From: Rickettsiales endosymbiont of Stachyamoeba lipophora
GTDB lineage: Bacteria > Pseudomonadota > Alphaproteobacteria > Rickettsiales > 33-17
Direction of reading: 5' to 3'
DNA length: 64,000 nt
Assembly (NCBI RefSeq): GCF_003932735.1
Contig: NZ_CP033611.1
Span: forward strand, 1,029,501 to 1,093,500
Shown: piece after piece, positions 30,652 to 39,743 of the stretch
How the letters are laid out: the number at the start of each line of letters is the position of its first letter
Numbering within the stretch: the first letter of the stretch is position 1
Translations under genes and position numbers: made by a program
The notes under the pieces: generated by a model
The model's input: only the letters and a program-made list of their open reading frames with translations
The model's database searches: none
Told to the model about the DNA's origin: nothing

Positions 30652-31362
30652 ATGATGAAGAAAAAAAGTAAATTAATATTACCATGTATTAGTTTTGGGA
30701 TAATGTTTGTAATTTTAATTTTTTTAGGTGCCTGGCAGTTAAAACGGCTGGATTATAAAGAACATCTTATACAAGGAATTCAAGCAAAAACAGATCTTCC
30801 AATAATGGAAATTAGCTGCAAAGATTTAGAGCGTAATTTTAATCAAGATTCGTTTTATCGCAAAATTAAAATCAACGGCCATTATGATAATTCAGAGAAT
30901 CTATTTGTTTATGCGGGACCTATGGCTATTAGAGGTAAACCTGGGTATTTTATGCTAAGTAAATTTATATGTGATGATGGCACTAATCTGCTTGTTAATC
31001 AGGGATGGGTTGAAACTTCACATTTAAATAGTTATAAAAATAATGACCCAGCGGTAAATGTAAATTTAAATGCAACAATAATGCCATCAGAAAAACCAGG
31101 GACTTTTACTCCAGAAAATGAATTAAACAAAAATATCTGGTATTATATTGATATTAAACAGGCAGCAAAACATTGGAAAACAGATTTTTCTAATTTTTAT
31201 CTAATGCGCTCGTATGAAAATAGTATTTATCCTATCGGCAAAAACCCTTCCCCTAATTTAAAAAATAATCATCTGTCTTATGCCATTACCTGGTTTAGTT
31301 TAGCTATAATTTTAGCGGGTATATTTTATTTTAGATTTATTTCCTCCCCTAGATCATCATAA
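30652..31362 (+). CDS. SURF1 family cytochrome c oxidase assembly protein
   Basis: Inner-membrane assembly factor for cytochrome c oxidase, probably helping haem insertion into subunit I. The 236-residue product has two membrane segments, about residues 9-27 and 212-230. GAWQLKRLDYKEHLI lies after the first; GHYDNSENLFVYAGP, GYFMLSKFI and LLVNQGWVE form the periplasmic domain; HLSYAITWFSLA precedes the end. This is the SHY1/SURF1 layout. No ribosome-binding site is visible; a second ATG follows at once. It stands alone between long gene-poor stretches, with no cox genes nearby. Confidence 0.9.
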   Translation: MMKKKSKLILPCISFGIMFVILIFLGAWQLKRLDYKEHLIQGIQAKTDLPIMEISCKDLERNFNQDSFYRKIKINGHYDNSENLFVYAGPMAIRGKPGYFMLSKFICDDGTNLLVNQGWVETSHLNSYKNNDPAVNVNLNATIMPSEKPGTFTPENELNKNIWYYIDIKQAAKHWKTDFSNFYLMRSYENSIYPIGKNPSPNLKNNHLSYAITWFSLAIILAGIFYFRFISSPRSS

Positions 31363-31989
31363 ATTATATCTTTTATTGCGTGGATTTAGTTCATGTAATA
31401 ACTATGTTAGCGTATGAACTCTTGTGAGATTGTTTGATATTAACAAAAAATATATAATCATAAATATGACCCAATTTGTGCTTAAATCTTTATTGGTAAT
31501 AGTTAGAATAAATTTTTGCGAAGCTGATATGTTATATAAAACCAGTAATAGCAAATACTATGAAAAATAAACTTGGATTCTGTATGCCCACTATGATGAT
31601 TAAAGCTACTGAGTAAAGTGTAACCCTTGCATCATGTTAGCAAGCAAGGTAACAAACTTTGTAAGTTTAAATAGTACATAGTATAATTGGCTTAATAAAT
31701 AGTTGATCAAGGGCTGAATAATCGGTCCTTTATCGTTTAATATCAATTTACTAGTGCTTGAGAAATAAAGATTAGTTCGTTATTCATCAAGAATGAGCTT
31801 AGTTTGAAATGGTAATAAAATTTTTTTTAAAATTATTATAGTTGTTTTAAGTTTATCAGCTAGAGGTTAATAAATTTTTGAAAAATACAAAGCTAACTAT
31901 AAATTTCAATCGACAAAATATCGTGTGGTGTGGTTATATTCGAGCTGGTAAGCAAATAACGAAATAATTTAAATTTTTGCAATATAGTC
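31363..31989 (+). other. gene-poor intergenic stretch
   Basis: 627 AT-rich bases with no credible gene. A 36-codon frame starting near 31467 (MTQFVLKSLLV) has no recognisable family or ribosome-binding site. Presumably decayed sequence plus the promoter of the next gene. Confidence 0.45.
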
Positions 31990-33387
31990 ATGATAAATCA
32001 TAGTGTTTTATACTGTTTAATTTTTCTTGAGGGTTATATTGTATTATCCATAGAGCTTTTAGCTATAAGATTGCTCATCCCTTTTGTGGGAGGAGGAATT
32101 GAAGTGATTTCTATAATAATTAGCAGTATTTTGCTTCCTCTAGCCTGTGGTTATTATTACGCTGGCAATTTAGGCTCTAAGCAAAGACATTTATCTATAC
32201 GGCGTATTTTACTGCGAAACTTGTTTGTAGCTTTAATTTTTTGTACTTTAGGCCTGTCATACATAATTCAAAGTCTATTTTTCCTTAGTATTGATTTAAT
32301 AGGAATTAAAAATCATATTTTACAAACCGTAATATTCTCTATGCTTTTTTTAGTATTGCCAACTTTCTTGTTAGGACAAATTATTCCGTTAGTTAGTAAT
32401 TATTTTAATACTCAAAAACTCGGTGTAGTGGCAGGAAGAATTTTATTCTTTTCAACTACCGGGTCGTTTGCTGGGTCTATTTTAACTACTGTCGTATTGA
32501 TGATGATTATAGGGGTCAATAATACGGTTATATTAGTAATGGGGCTTATGTTGTTATTAATTATAATGCTCAGTCGAAGAATTTATAATTTAACAGTGAT
32601 ATATTCTATAATAGTATGTGCTATTGGAGTGATGCTTAATCATACGAGTGTATTTCGTAATGCAAATATTGTATCTAACAACGCCTACAATATGATCAGC
32701 ATTACACATGATGAGATTAATGATATTAGTAATATGTATATTAATCATTCCAATTCATCACGTTTTAGCTCTGAAAATGCAAACAAATTTAAATATATAG
32801 CCTACATAGAAGATAATTTTATAAAACCCATCCTTGCAGGTAAACAAAAAAGAATATTAGTTATTGGGGCAGGAGGGTTTACACTAGGATATGAAGATAA
32901 TAAAAATTTATATAGTTTTGTAGATATTGACCCTGATCTTAAGAAGGTTGCAGAAGAGCATTTTTTACCTCATAAAATGGGGCCTAATAAGAAATTTATA
33001 TCAATATCCGCAAGGTCATTTCTTAGAAAAAATATAGATAAGTTTGATTTGGTTATTTTGGATGTATATTCGCACGCAATTTCGGTTCCTCAAGAATGCC
33101 TTACTAAAGAATATTTTGAACAAGTAAAAAATATAATAGCAGAGGATGGTATTTTAGTTGCTAATGTAATTGCACAACCTAATTTTAAAGATAAGTATAG
33201 TCTTCGCGTACACAACACTCTTAGCTCTGTATTTAATCCTCACTCTAGACAAATAATACAAAACTTTGACCCTTGGGATAAAAATAATTCCCGAGCTACT
33301 AATAATGTATATATTTATTTTAATAATAAAGAAATAGATAACCAAATTTATACTGATAACAAAAATACAGCTGCTATTGATAAATAG
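31990..33387 (+). CDS. membrane-bound spermidine synthase-like protein
   Basis: The N-terminal ~215 residues form about six to seven hydrophobic segments (from LIFLEGYIVLSIELLAIRLL). The C-terminal part is a Rossmann methyltransferase-like domain of spermidine-synthase type, with ILVIGAGGFTLGYEDN, FVDIDPDLKKVAEEHF, FDLVILDVYSH and CLTKEYFEQVKNII. This is the fused membrane/SpeE-like architecture found in many bacteria. The loop contains FVDIDP, and the DxxS segment after LDVY ends SHAISVP. Whether it makes polyamines is unknown; many such fusions have no shown activity. 465 residues; stands alone, convergent with parC. Confidence 0.75.
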   Translation: MINHSVLYCLIFLEGYIVLSIELLAIRLLIPFVGGGIEVISIIISSILLPLACGYYYAGNLGSKQRHLSIRRILLRNLFVALIFCTLGLSYIIQSLFFLSIDLIGIKNHILQTVIFSMLFLVLPTFLLGQIIPLVSNYFNTQKLGVVAGRILFFSTTGSFAGSILTTVVLMMIIGVNNTVILVMGLMLLLIIMLSRRIYNLTVIYSIIVCAIGVMLNHTSVFRNANIVSNNAYNMISITHDEINDISNMYINHSNSSRFSSENANKFKYIAYIEDNFIKPILAGKQKRILVIGAGGFTLGYEDNKNLYSFVDIDPDLKKVAEEHFLPHKMGPNKKFISISARSFLRKNIDKFDLVILDVYSHAISVPQECLTKEYFEQVKNIIAEDGILVANVIAQPNFKDKYSLRVHNTLSSVFNPHSRQIIQNFDPWDKNNSRATNNVYIYFNNKEIDNQIYTDNKNTAAIDK

Positions 33388-33413
33388 CTCGGTTACACTA
33401 TTTTTGTAAGATT

Positions 33414-35639
33414 TTATCCCTCTCTTATATTCCTAAACTTATTATTTCTAGGCATACCCAGCGGAGCCATTCTACCAACTGATGCCCTATTACCAGTGTA
33501 AGGAGTGAGGTCTGTTAAGGTTTTATTGCCGTATTTAAGCCCTTCCTGTTGATTAAAAATAGTAATATCACTAATATTGCCATCTTTATATTTTTGTAAG
33601 GTTACCCCTTGGCCTTTACGCATAACCGGAATTTGGGTAATTGGGAAGATTAGCAGCTTTCTGTTTTGCCCGATCACTGCGACCATATCTCCCTTAATAA
33701 TTTGTACAAAAATAAGCTTATCTTCTCCTGAAATATCAGCAATTTGCTTACCATTTTTAGTTTGGGCAATTACATTACTCATTTCAGTAATAAAGCCTTT
33801 GTTGTTACTACTGGCTAAGAGAATTTTGTGTTCCGGATTATATTCAAAAATTTCTAAAATGTCATCCTCCGGTACAAGATCGAGAATTATTCTAATAGGT
33901 TCGCCGGCACCTTTGCCGCTAGGGATCTTATCGGCATTTAAAGTAAAAAATTTACCTTTTAAGGAGCTTACAATAATTTTTTCAGTATTATGAGTTGGTA
34001 AAATAAATTTTACATTGTCACCATCTTTAAAGTTATTATCACTGATCTCGCTTTGATGCCCTTTTAATGACTTTAACCAACCTTTTTGGGAAATGATTAC
34101 AGTAATTGGCTCTTTTTCAATAAAAGCATCGATGTTAATATTAACAACTTTAAGTTCTTGATCGATTATTTCGGTTCTTCTGTTGCTTAAAGCAGGGTTT
34201 TTCTCAAAGTTAGTTTTCAGTTCTTTAATTTCTTTGTTTAAAACTTTTTCTAGTTTTTTAGTATCATTTAAGATTGATTCTAATTCTTGTTTTTCACTAT
34301 TTAAGCTATCTTGCTCTTTTTTGATCTCAATTTCCTCAAGCTTTCTTAAGGACCGTAAGCGGATATTTAAAATAGCTTCTGCTTGTTTCTCGGTAATGCT
34401 GAAGGTTTTAATGAGTTCAGCTTTTGGTTCGTCACTCTCACGAATGATTTTAATGACGTGATCAATATTTAAATGAGCAATTAATAATCCGGCTAAAGTC
34501 TCTAGCCTATCATTAATATTGCGGAGGCGGAATTGGGATCTTTTGGTAATAATTTCTCGTCTAAATTTTAAAAACTCACTAAGCACTTCCTTAAGTGACA
34601 TAACTCTTGGTGCAAGATTTGGATCAAGCACGTTTAAATTTAAATTAAATCTGGTCTCAAGTTCAGTCAGTTTATACAAAGACTCCATTAGTAACTCGGC
34701 ATCTACCCCTTTATTTTTAGGTTCAATTATAATCCTAATATCTTCGGTAGATTCATCTCGAATATTACCAATTAAAGCTAACCTTTTATCTTTGAGTAGA
34801 TCTGCTAGCTTTTCAATCAACCTGGATTTGTTTACTTGATAAGGAATTTCAGTAATAATAATTTGATACATATTATGGGATAAATTTTCTATTTCCCAAC
34901 GAGCCCTAATTTTAAAGCTTCCCTTGCCAGTTTTGTATGTCTCAGTAATTGATTGCCTGGTTTCATACATAAGTCCACCAGTAGGAAAATCTGGACCAAT
35001 TATAAAGTTGGTCAATTGCTCATGACTAATTTCGGCATTATGGCTTAAGGCTATTAGTGCATCACAAATTTCTAGAATATTATGGGGTGGAATACTTGTG
35101 GCCATACCAACAGCGATACCTTCGGATCCATTGGCAAGTAAATTTGGAAATAAAGCAGGCAAAACCTCAGGTTCTTGGTCGCTACCGTCATAATTTGGTC
35201 TAAACCCTACAGTTTCATTTTCTAGGTCGGCAAGCAGTAAGGTTGAAGTGTAGGTTAATTTTGATTCAGTATAACGCATGGCTGCAGCGTTATCGCCATC
35301 AATTGAACCAAAGTTCCCTTGGCCTTCTATCAGCGGATATCTTAATGAAAAATCTTGAGCAAGTCTTACTAACGTATCATAAACGGCAGCGTCACCATGA
35401 GGATGGAATTTACCTATTACATCACCCACTACACGGGCGCATTTTTTAAAGCCTGATTTAGGATCAAGCTTGAGTTCGTGCATAGCGTAAAGCAACCTTC
35501 TATGCACCGGTTTTAGACCATCTCTTACATCAGGTAATGAGCGCGACATAATAGTGGAAAGTGCATAAGATAAATAACGGCTGCTTAGTGCGTTACTAAA
35601 ACTTTCATTTTCAATAGTTTCTTTATTTTCTGGATCCAT
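33414..35639 (-). CDS. parC: DNA topoisomerase IV subunit A
   Basis: Decatenates daughter chromosomes with ParE. The DNA-gate domain has [30 protein letters not shown] and the catalytic tyrosine in [10 protein letters not shown] coiled-coil tower (about 420-490) and beta-pinwheel repeats near [15 protein letters not shown] follow. At 741 residues from the ATG at 35639 (a TTG five codons upstream is less likely) it fits ParC rather than the ~900-residue GyrA. The quinolone-site serine is alanine, while the acidic partner (D in VYD) is kept. It is followed on the chromosome by recO on the same strand, which lies upstream in transcription. Confidence 0.88.
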   Translation of the reverse strand: MDPENKETIENESFSNALSSRYLSYALSTIMSRSLPDVRDGLKPVHRRLLYAMHELKLDPKSGFKKCARVVGDVIGKFHPHGDAAVYDTLVRLAQDFSLRYPLIEGQGNFGSIDGDNAAAMRYTESKLTYTSTLLLADLENETVGFRPNYDGSDQEPEVLPALFPNLLANGSEGIAVGMATSIPPHNILEICDALIALSHNAEISHEQLTNFIIGPDFPTGGLMYETRQSITETYKTGKGSFKIRARWEIENLSHNMYQIIITEIPYQVNKSRLIEKLADLLKDKRLALIGNIRDESTEDIRIIIEPKNKGVDAELLMESLYKLTELETRFNLNLNVLDPNLAPRVMSLKEVLSEFLKFRREIITKRSQFRLRNINDRLETLAGLLIAHLNIDHVIKIIRESDEPKAELIKTFSITEKQAEAILNIRLRSLRKLEEIEIKKEQDSLNSEKQELESILNDTKKLEKVLNKEIKELKTNFEKNPALSNRRTEIIDQELKVVNINIDAFIEKEPITVIISQKGWLKSLKGHQSEISDNNFKDGDNVKFILPTHNTEKIIVSSLKGKFFTLNADKIPSGKGAGEPIRIILDLVPEDDILEIFEYNPEHKILLASSNNKGFITEMSNVIAQTKNGKQIADISGEDKLIFVQIIKGDMVAVIGQNRKLLIFPITQIPVMRKGQGVTLQKYKDGNISDITIFNQQEGLKYGNKTLTDLTPYTGNRASVGRMAPLGMPRNNKFRNIREG

Positions 35640-35717
35640 GGATATAAAACTCAATTAATACGGAACTGTAGCGTGTGACTAATTTATAGGCTAAAAGCAA
35701 GTATTTCAATATTATAC

Positions 35718-36449
35718 TTACATATTATGCTTGATTAAAATAAAATGATTTAAAATTTGTTGAAGATAATGTTTAAAAATTGAAGGTTTGGTTAATTCAC
35801 GATTGCGATATAAAAATTTTTCTATAAAAAAACTATTTACTTTAAGCATCTCTACTAATGAGCTTGCTGAATGATCACCTTGCAAAAATTGTGGCATAGT
35901 AAATAATTTATCTTGATAGGGATCTCCTGCTTGCTTAGAAACCGCGCGCCCAGTTTTAGGAGAAAGATAAATTAATTCTTCTTTGCTGCCGCTAGCTGCA
36001 CATTCGGTATAATCTAGCCTATAACCGCTGATTGATAGATAAGTTAATAACAGCATATTTAATTCTAACAAAGGAGAAGTGCTATTTTTTATTTTAGCAA
36101 TAAAATCTTGAATTTGCATATAAATTTTGGGTTCTGGTTGGTATAATGGGGTGGTTTCATTAACTAAATTTAAAGAACAAAGCAATATGTTTAACAATAG
36201 TGAATTATCAAAAAATTCAATATCCAATGCTTGCTGCAATTCTAGCTTGATAAAAGTAAGTTTGTGACCTTGTTTTATTTTAAAGTTGGCCACCACCTCA
36301 TTGCCAATAGAGGCAATAAACTTATTCTTGTTAGCATACCGATATAGAGTACTAATCAGACCATGCTCTTTGGTAAAAATATTAAGTACAAAAGAATGTT
36401 CTCCGTAACATTTTTTGCTTAAAATAATGCCTTCATCGTTTAAATTCAT
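35718..36449 (-). CDS. recO: DNA repair protein RecO
   Basis: Mediator that loads RecA on SSB-coated DNA in the RecFOR pathway. The N-terminal OB fold has GIILSKKCYGEHSFVLNIFTKEHGLIS and IASIGNEVVANFKIKQG; a helical domain follows with LLTYLSISGYRLDYTECAASG and YLSPKTGRAVSKQAG. The zinc-type cysteines of many RecO proteins are reduced to one here. 243 residues. The ATG overlaps the stop of the TlpA-like gene (ATGA), so both are in one transcript. Confidence 0.86.
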   Translation of the reverse strand: MNLNDEGIILSKKCYGEHSFVLNIFTKEHGLISTLYRYANKNKFIASIGNEVVANFKIKQGHKLTFIKLELQQALDIEFFDNSLLLNILLCSLNLVNETTPLYQPEPKIYMQIQDFIAKIKNSTSPLLELNMLLLTYLSISGYRLDYTECAASGSKEELIYLSPKTGRAVSKQAGDPYQDKLFTMPQFLQGDHSASSLVEMLKVNSFFIEKFLYRNRELTKPSIFKHYLQQILNHFILIKHNM

Positions 36450-36970
36450 ATTGGTTTTTCGGCTGTAAGCTGGTCAAGAGATTTTCTAATTTTTGGGTCT
36501 TTCCAGTTTACCGTACCTGGTAGTATTTCTATAATATTATAATTTTTATCAACAATGAAACTAAAAGGTAGCGATTTAATTAACATTTTCTTAAAAAGTG
36601 CATTTTTAGGATCTACAAAAATTTCTAGATGTTTGATATTATACTTTTTATAATAGTCTTTGATAATTTCTAAATCTTTAAAGTCTTCTGAGATTGCTAT
36701 CACTTTAAGCGGTTTTTTGCGATAATCTTTTTGAAGTTGATCTAATTCTTGTAACTCAAGATAGCTTGGTTGAAACCAGGTAGCCCAAAAATGAACTATT
36801 AGCACATTTTCATCATATTTTTCAAAATTAATTTGTTCATTTTTAGCAGTTAAAAAGCTGCTTTCGCTATCAAGCTTATCAGCATGTGCTATTAGGCTTA
36901 GGTTTAAGGTTAACAAAAATATCGCTAGTTTTGCAATAAGCATATTGACAATTTTCATAAAATCTTTCAT
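36446..36970 (-). CDS. TlpA-like thioredoxin-fold protein without CXXC
   Basis: A periplasmic thioredoxin-fold protein (174 residues). It has a signal sequence (MLIAKLAIFLLTLNLSLIAHA), then the AhpC/TlpA pattern: LIVHFWATW, LQELDQLQKDY, VIAISEDF and SLPFSFIVDKNYNIIEILPG with the cis-proline loop. The active-site position reads WFQPS where family members have WCxPC, so both redox cysteines are absent and disulfide exchange is impossible. A holdase, binding or regulatory role is conceivable, but unknown. The open frame extends upstream to 37045 across the tRNA gene, so I place the start at 36970; 36958 is also possible. Overlaps recO by four bases. Confidence 0.75.
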   Translation of the reverse strand: MKDFMKIVNMLIAKLAIFLLTLNLSLIAHADKLDSESSFLTAKNEQINFEKYDENVLIVHFWATWFQPSYLELQELDQLQKDYRKKPLKVIAISEDFKDLEIIKDYYKKYNIKHLEIFVDPKNALFKKMLIKSLPFSFIVDKNYNIIEILPGTVNWKDPKIRKSLDQLTAEKPI

Positions 36971-36973
36971 AAC
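36945..36973 (+). promoter_or_regulatory. putative promoter of the CAU tRNA
   Basis: A perfect TTGACA at 36945-36950 and CATAAC at 36968-36973 are 17 bases apart. Transcription would start near 36980, nine bases before the tRNA. It overlaps the first codons of the TlpA-like gene on the opposite strand. Confidence 0.5.
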
Positions 36974-36988
36974 CTCTGTATCAATTGT

Positions 36989-37063
36989 GGCTGGGTAGCT
37001 CAGTGGTAGAGCAGGGGAATCATAATCCCTTGGTCGGGGGTTCAAATCCCTCCCTAGCCACCA
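36989..37063 (+). tRNA. tRNA with CAU anticodon (elongator Met or lysidine Ile)
   Basis: A full cloverleaf: acceptor GGCTGGG/CCTAGCC with one G-U pair, D arm GCTC..GAGC, anticodon arm GGGGA/TCCCT with loop ATCATAA, T arm GGGGG..CCCTC region, and encoded CCA. The anticodon is CAU. It is not the initiator: it has a paired first base and no three G-C pairs next to the anticodon loop. The CTTGGTCG segment recalls tRNA-Ile2, whose C34 is changed to lysidine, while the T arm recalls elongator Met; I cannot decide. It lies between two genes of the other strand. Confidence 0.93.
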
Positions 37064-37066
37064 ATT

Positions 37067-38062
37067 TTATTCAGTTTCTCTAGTGAGTTCCTCAGCAATC
37101 TGCACTGCATTTAGAGCGGCACCTTTGCGGATATTATCACCTACAATCCACATGTTTAAACCATAATCAACTGATTCATCAATTCTGATTCTTGAAATCA
37201 TTATTTCATCGCTTTTTACAATTTCCATGGGTGTGGTGAAATCATCTTCGTCAACTAGCACTCCAGGGGCTGTAGTTAATGCATTTTTAGCTTTATCTAA
37301 ATCGATCTTATCATGAAACTCTACATTAAGTGATATAGAGTGTCCAATAAACACCGGTACTCTAACGCAGGTAGCAGTGACTTTAATATTTCCACCTAAT
37401 ACCTTCCTGGTTTCTTCTACAATTTTTTGCTCTTCTTCAGTAGCGCCGTTCGGTAAATAATCACCAATTTTAGCAAGAATATTAAAGGCAATTTGTTTTT
37501 CAAATATTTTATGTTCGGCTTGTTGATACATTATAGTAGATTTAGTTTGGTTGAATAATTCATCCATGGCTTTTTTGCCGGCACCAGAAACAGATTGATA
37601 AGTTGAAATTACAATCCTTTTAATTTTAGCAAGATTCATTAATGGTTTTAAAGCAAGCACAATCGGTATCACCACACAATTTGGATTGGCTATTAATTTT
37701 TCATTGCCTAATGCGTCTAAGTTAACTTCTGGAACAATTAAAGGAATATTATGTTCCATTCTAAAGGCAGAACTGTTATCAATTACAAAGCAGCCAGCTT
37801 GCGCAGCCTTTTCAGCATAATTCTTTGAAACATTACTTCCTGCAGAAAATAGTGCAATATCAACTTTACTAAAATCAAAATCTTCAAGTGATTCTACTTT
37901 TAAAATTTCAACCTCTCCAAAACTTACGTCTTTACCGGCGGACCTTCTTGAAGCCACTGCATAAACCTTTTCTACTGGGAATTCTCTTTCGCTTAGTAAA
38001 GCAAGCATTTCTCTTCCTACAGCGCCAGTTGCACCTACTATTGCTACATTATATTTTTGCAC
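37067..38062 (-). CDS. asd: aspartate-semialdehyde dehydrogenase
   Basis: Reduces aspartyl phosphate to aspartate semialdehyde, the branch point to diaminopimelate, lysine, threonine and methionine. It has NADP-loop VGATGAVGREML, FSAGSNVSK, the catalytic Cys129 in NPNCVV, the SGAGKKAMDEL segment, and the FIGHS histidine. 331 residues. The start is GTG with AGG a few bases upstream. With PBP1A and the amidase it supports synthesis of peptidoglycan. It stands alone, next to the tRNA on the other strand. Confidence 0.93.
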   Translation of the reverse strand: MQKYNVAIVGATGAVGREMLALLSEREFPVEKVYAVASRRSAGKDVSFGEVEILKVESLEDFDFSKVDIALFSAGSNVSKNYAEKAAQAGCFVIDNSSAFRMEHNIPLIVPEVNLDALGNEKLIANPNCVVIPIVLALKPLMNLAKIKRIVISTYQSVSGAGKKAMDELFNQTKSTIMYQQAEHKIFEKQIAFNILAKIGDYLPNGATEEEQKIVEETRKVLGGNIKVTATCVRVPVFIGHSISLNVEFHDKIDLDKAKNALTTAPGVLVDEDDFTTPMEIVKSDEIMISRIRIDESVDYGLNMWIVGDNIRKGAALNAVQIAEELTRETE

Positions 38063-38169
38063 TTTTAACCTGTTGTTTATAATTATTATAGAGGTACATT
38101 AATATTTTAGTTTGAATATGCAATTATAAAGATCTAAAATATTAAAAAATAACCTATTAACAAAATATT

Positions 38170-38751
38170 ATGCGCCGAATGTGGTCTTGTATAATTAAGT
38201 TTCTCCTTCCAATGCTTGTTTTAAATATTGAGCTTTATGCGCAGAACTTAAATTATTATAATATATTTGATTTTAAAGTTACGCTGCTTGATGGTAAAGA
38301 GCTTGATCTGGAAACTGAAAAAGGAAAAGTATTATTAATTATAAACGTGCCTGCAAAATGCGGGTTTACCGGACAATTGCAGCAGCTGGAACAAGTGTGG
38401 CAGCAGTATAAAGATAGGGGGTTGTTAATGATTGCTATTCCTTCAAATGATTTTAATGATAAGCAAGCATCAACTAATAAAGTGGATGATAAAGAATGTA
38501 AGCTTGATCAAATTGCTACTTTTCCAATAGCAGCGCCGTCTAAAGTTATTGGAGATAATGCTCATCCAATTTATCAATGGCTTAAAGCTAGTAGGGGTAT
38601 GGCAAGTATACCTGAAAATGATTATTTCAAAGTTATAATAGATTCTGATGGAGAGATAAAGGAAACCTATGGTAACAATATCTCTATCCTTTCGTCTAGT
38701 ATAATCAAATCTATAGAAAATAGCATATCTAGAATTATCCCAAATTACTAG
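38170..38751 (+). CDS. glutathione peroxidase-like exported protein with altered tetrad
   Basis: A thioredoxin-fold peroxidase of the GPx family (193 residues) with an N-terminal signal sequence (IIKFLLPMLVLNIELYAQ), so probably periplasmic. The peroxidatic cysteine is C64 in VPAKCGFTG. The Gln of the catalytic tetrad is D94 (PSNDFND), a change common in bacterial members. The WNF motif that supplies Trp and Asn reads ENDYF here, so these two are also replaced. HPIYQWLK matches the family. Activity may be low, or the substrate or reductant different. Its TAG stop overlaps the stop of the convergent PAP2 gene in the palindrome CTAG. Confidence 0.75.
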   Translation: MRRMWSCIIKFLLPMLVLNIELYAQNLNYYNIFDFKVTLLDGKELDLETEKGKVLLIINVPAKCGFTGQLQQLEQVWQQYKDRGLLMIAIPSNDFNDKQASTNKVDDKECKLDQIATFPIAAPSKVIGDNAHPIYQWLKASRGMASIPENDYFKVIIDSDGEIKETYGNNISILSSSIIKSIENSISRIIPNY

Positions 38752-39419
38752 CGTTTATGGCTTTTGATAATTTTTAATTTAATCAGGCCAATACTTAGTA
38801 AGTAAAACCAAAGATAGGCAATTAAGATTGAAGCAATGCTATCGCTTAACCAGTGAAGACCTGCGAATAATCGATTGAAAATCAATATGGTAGTGATGAA
38901 AACTACTATTCCTTTAAGTAATTTTTCTTTAGTTAAGCTGGTACAAGCTAAGTACCAATAAGTGGTAGCTAAAGCATGGCCGCTTGGCATTGAACTGCGG
39001 GAAAATTGTCTAAATTCAAATTGGGGAAAGAATTGCTTTAGCTCTACAAAATTGCCAATTGCCAAGCTGGGTGATGGCCTAAGAAAAACCTTTTCAATTT
39101 GATAATGTGCAAACATAATTGCAAATTGTAGCCAAATACTAGCTAAAATAACAAACCTTAAGGCATTCCATGGTTCTTTGGATCTGGCAATTATTACACC
39201 GAGTATTGACAACATTACCACCATATTAAGGTATTTTTCTCGCGGGTGATTAAGAATTGCCCAAAAGGATCCGTGAATATTATTTAAAGCTAATGACTTA
39301 TTAAGAATGGTAAAAACCGGTAGGTCTAAAAAGGTTAAACTAATAATCAGCAATATACTAAGCAAAAAGTAATGTAATAAAAACTTCTTTAAACAAATTT
39401 GTTCCATGATCCTATTCAT
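38748..39419 (-). CDS. PAP2 superfamily membrane phosphatase
   Basis: Membrane phosphatase of the PAP2 type, acting on lipid phosphates such as undecaprenyl diphosphate, phosphatidate or lipid A. Motif 1 is represented by KVFLRPSPS, motif 2 by SSMPSGH, and motif 3 by NRLFAGLHWLSDS, with the catalytic histidines present. About six hydrophobic segments lie in 223 residues. The exact substrate cannot be told. A wall-recycling role would fit with mrcA and amiC, but that is inference. Confidence 0.8.
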   Translation of the reverse strand: MNRIMEQICLKKFLLHYFLLSILLIISLTFLDLPVFTILNKSLALNNIHGSFWAILNHPREKYLNMVVMLSILGVIIARSKEPWNALRFVILASIWLQFAIMFAHYQIEKVFLRPSPSLAIGNFVELKQFFPQFEFRQFSRSSMPSGHALATTYWYLACTSLTKEKLLKGIVVFITTILIFNRLFAGLHWLSDSIASILIAYLWFYLLSIGLIKLKIIKSHKR

Positions 39420-39743
39420 ATTATAAGTGGTATTTTAAGCCTAAGCTATTTAGCCAAATGTGAGGTGTAAAGTAAATGCCTGAAGCTTGTAATTTCTGCT
39501 AAATAAGCTGTCTTAAATAATTTTATGAGTATTTGTATATAATATAACTTAGATTATAGCAACATTGGGATGAAAATTAGCTGATCTTGTTTTTATATAA
39601 GTATTAGTTAGCACGGTTGCTTTAATCCTACGATGAATAGATATAAACTGCTAATTCTATAATTAGATTTGCCTTGCGTTAAATACTAATATATAAATTT
39701 ATTTTATTATAATAATATTCATTAAAAAAACTAATGTAAATTA
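39420..39743 (+). other. intergenic region before the histidine kinase
   Basis: 324 bases between divergent genes, AT-rich, with no open frame of note. It should hold the kinase promoter, but no box pair is clear enough to name. Confidence 0.4.

Noticed and set aside
36971-37045. N-terminal extension of the TlpA-like protein
   Set aside because: These 25 codons (MNPRPRDYDS...) are the reverse complement of the CAU tRNA gene; the signal sequence begins after them.
36989-37063. Initiator tRNA-fMet
   Set aside because: The first acceptor pair is intact and the three G-C pairs next to the anticodon loop are missing.
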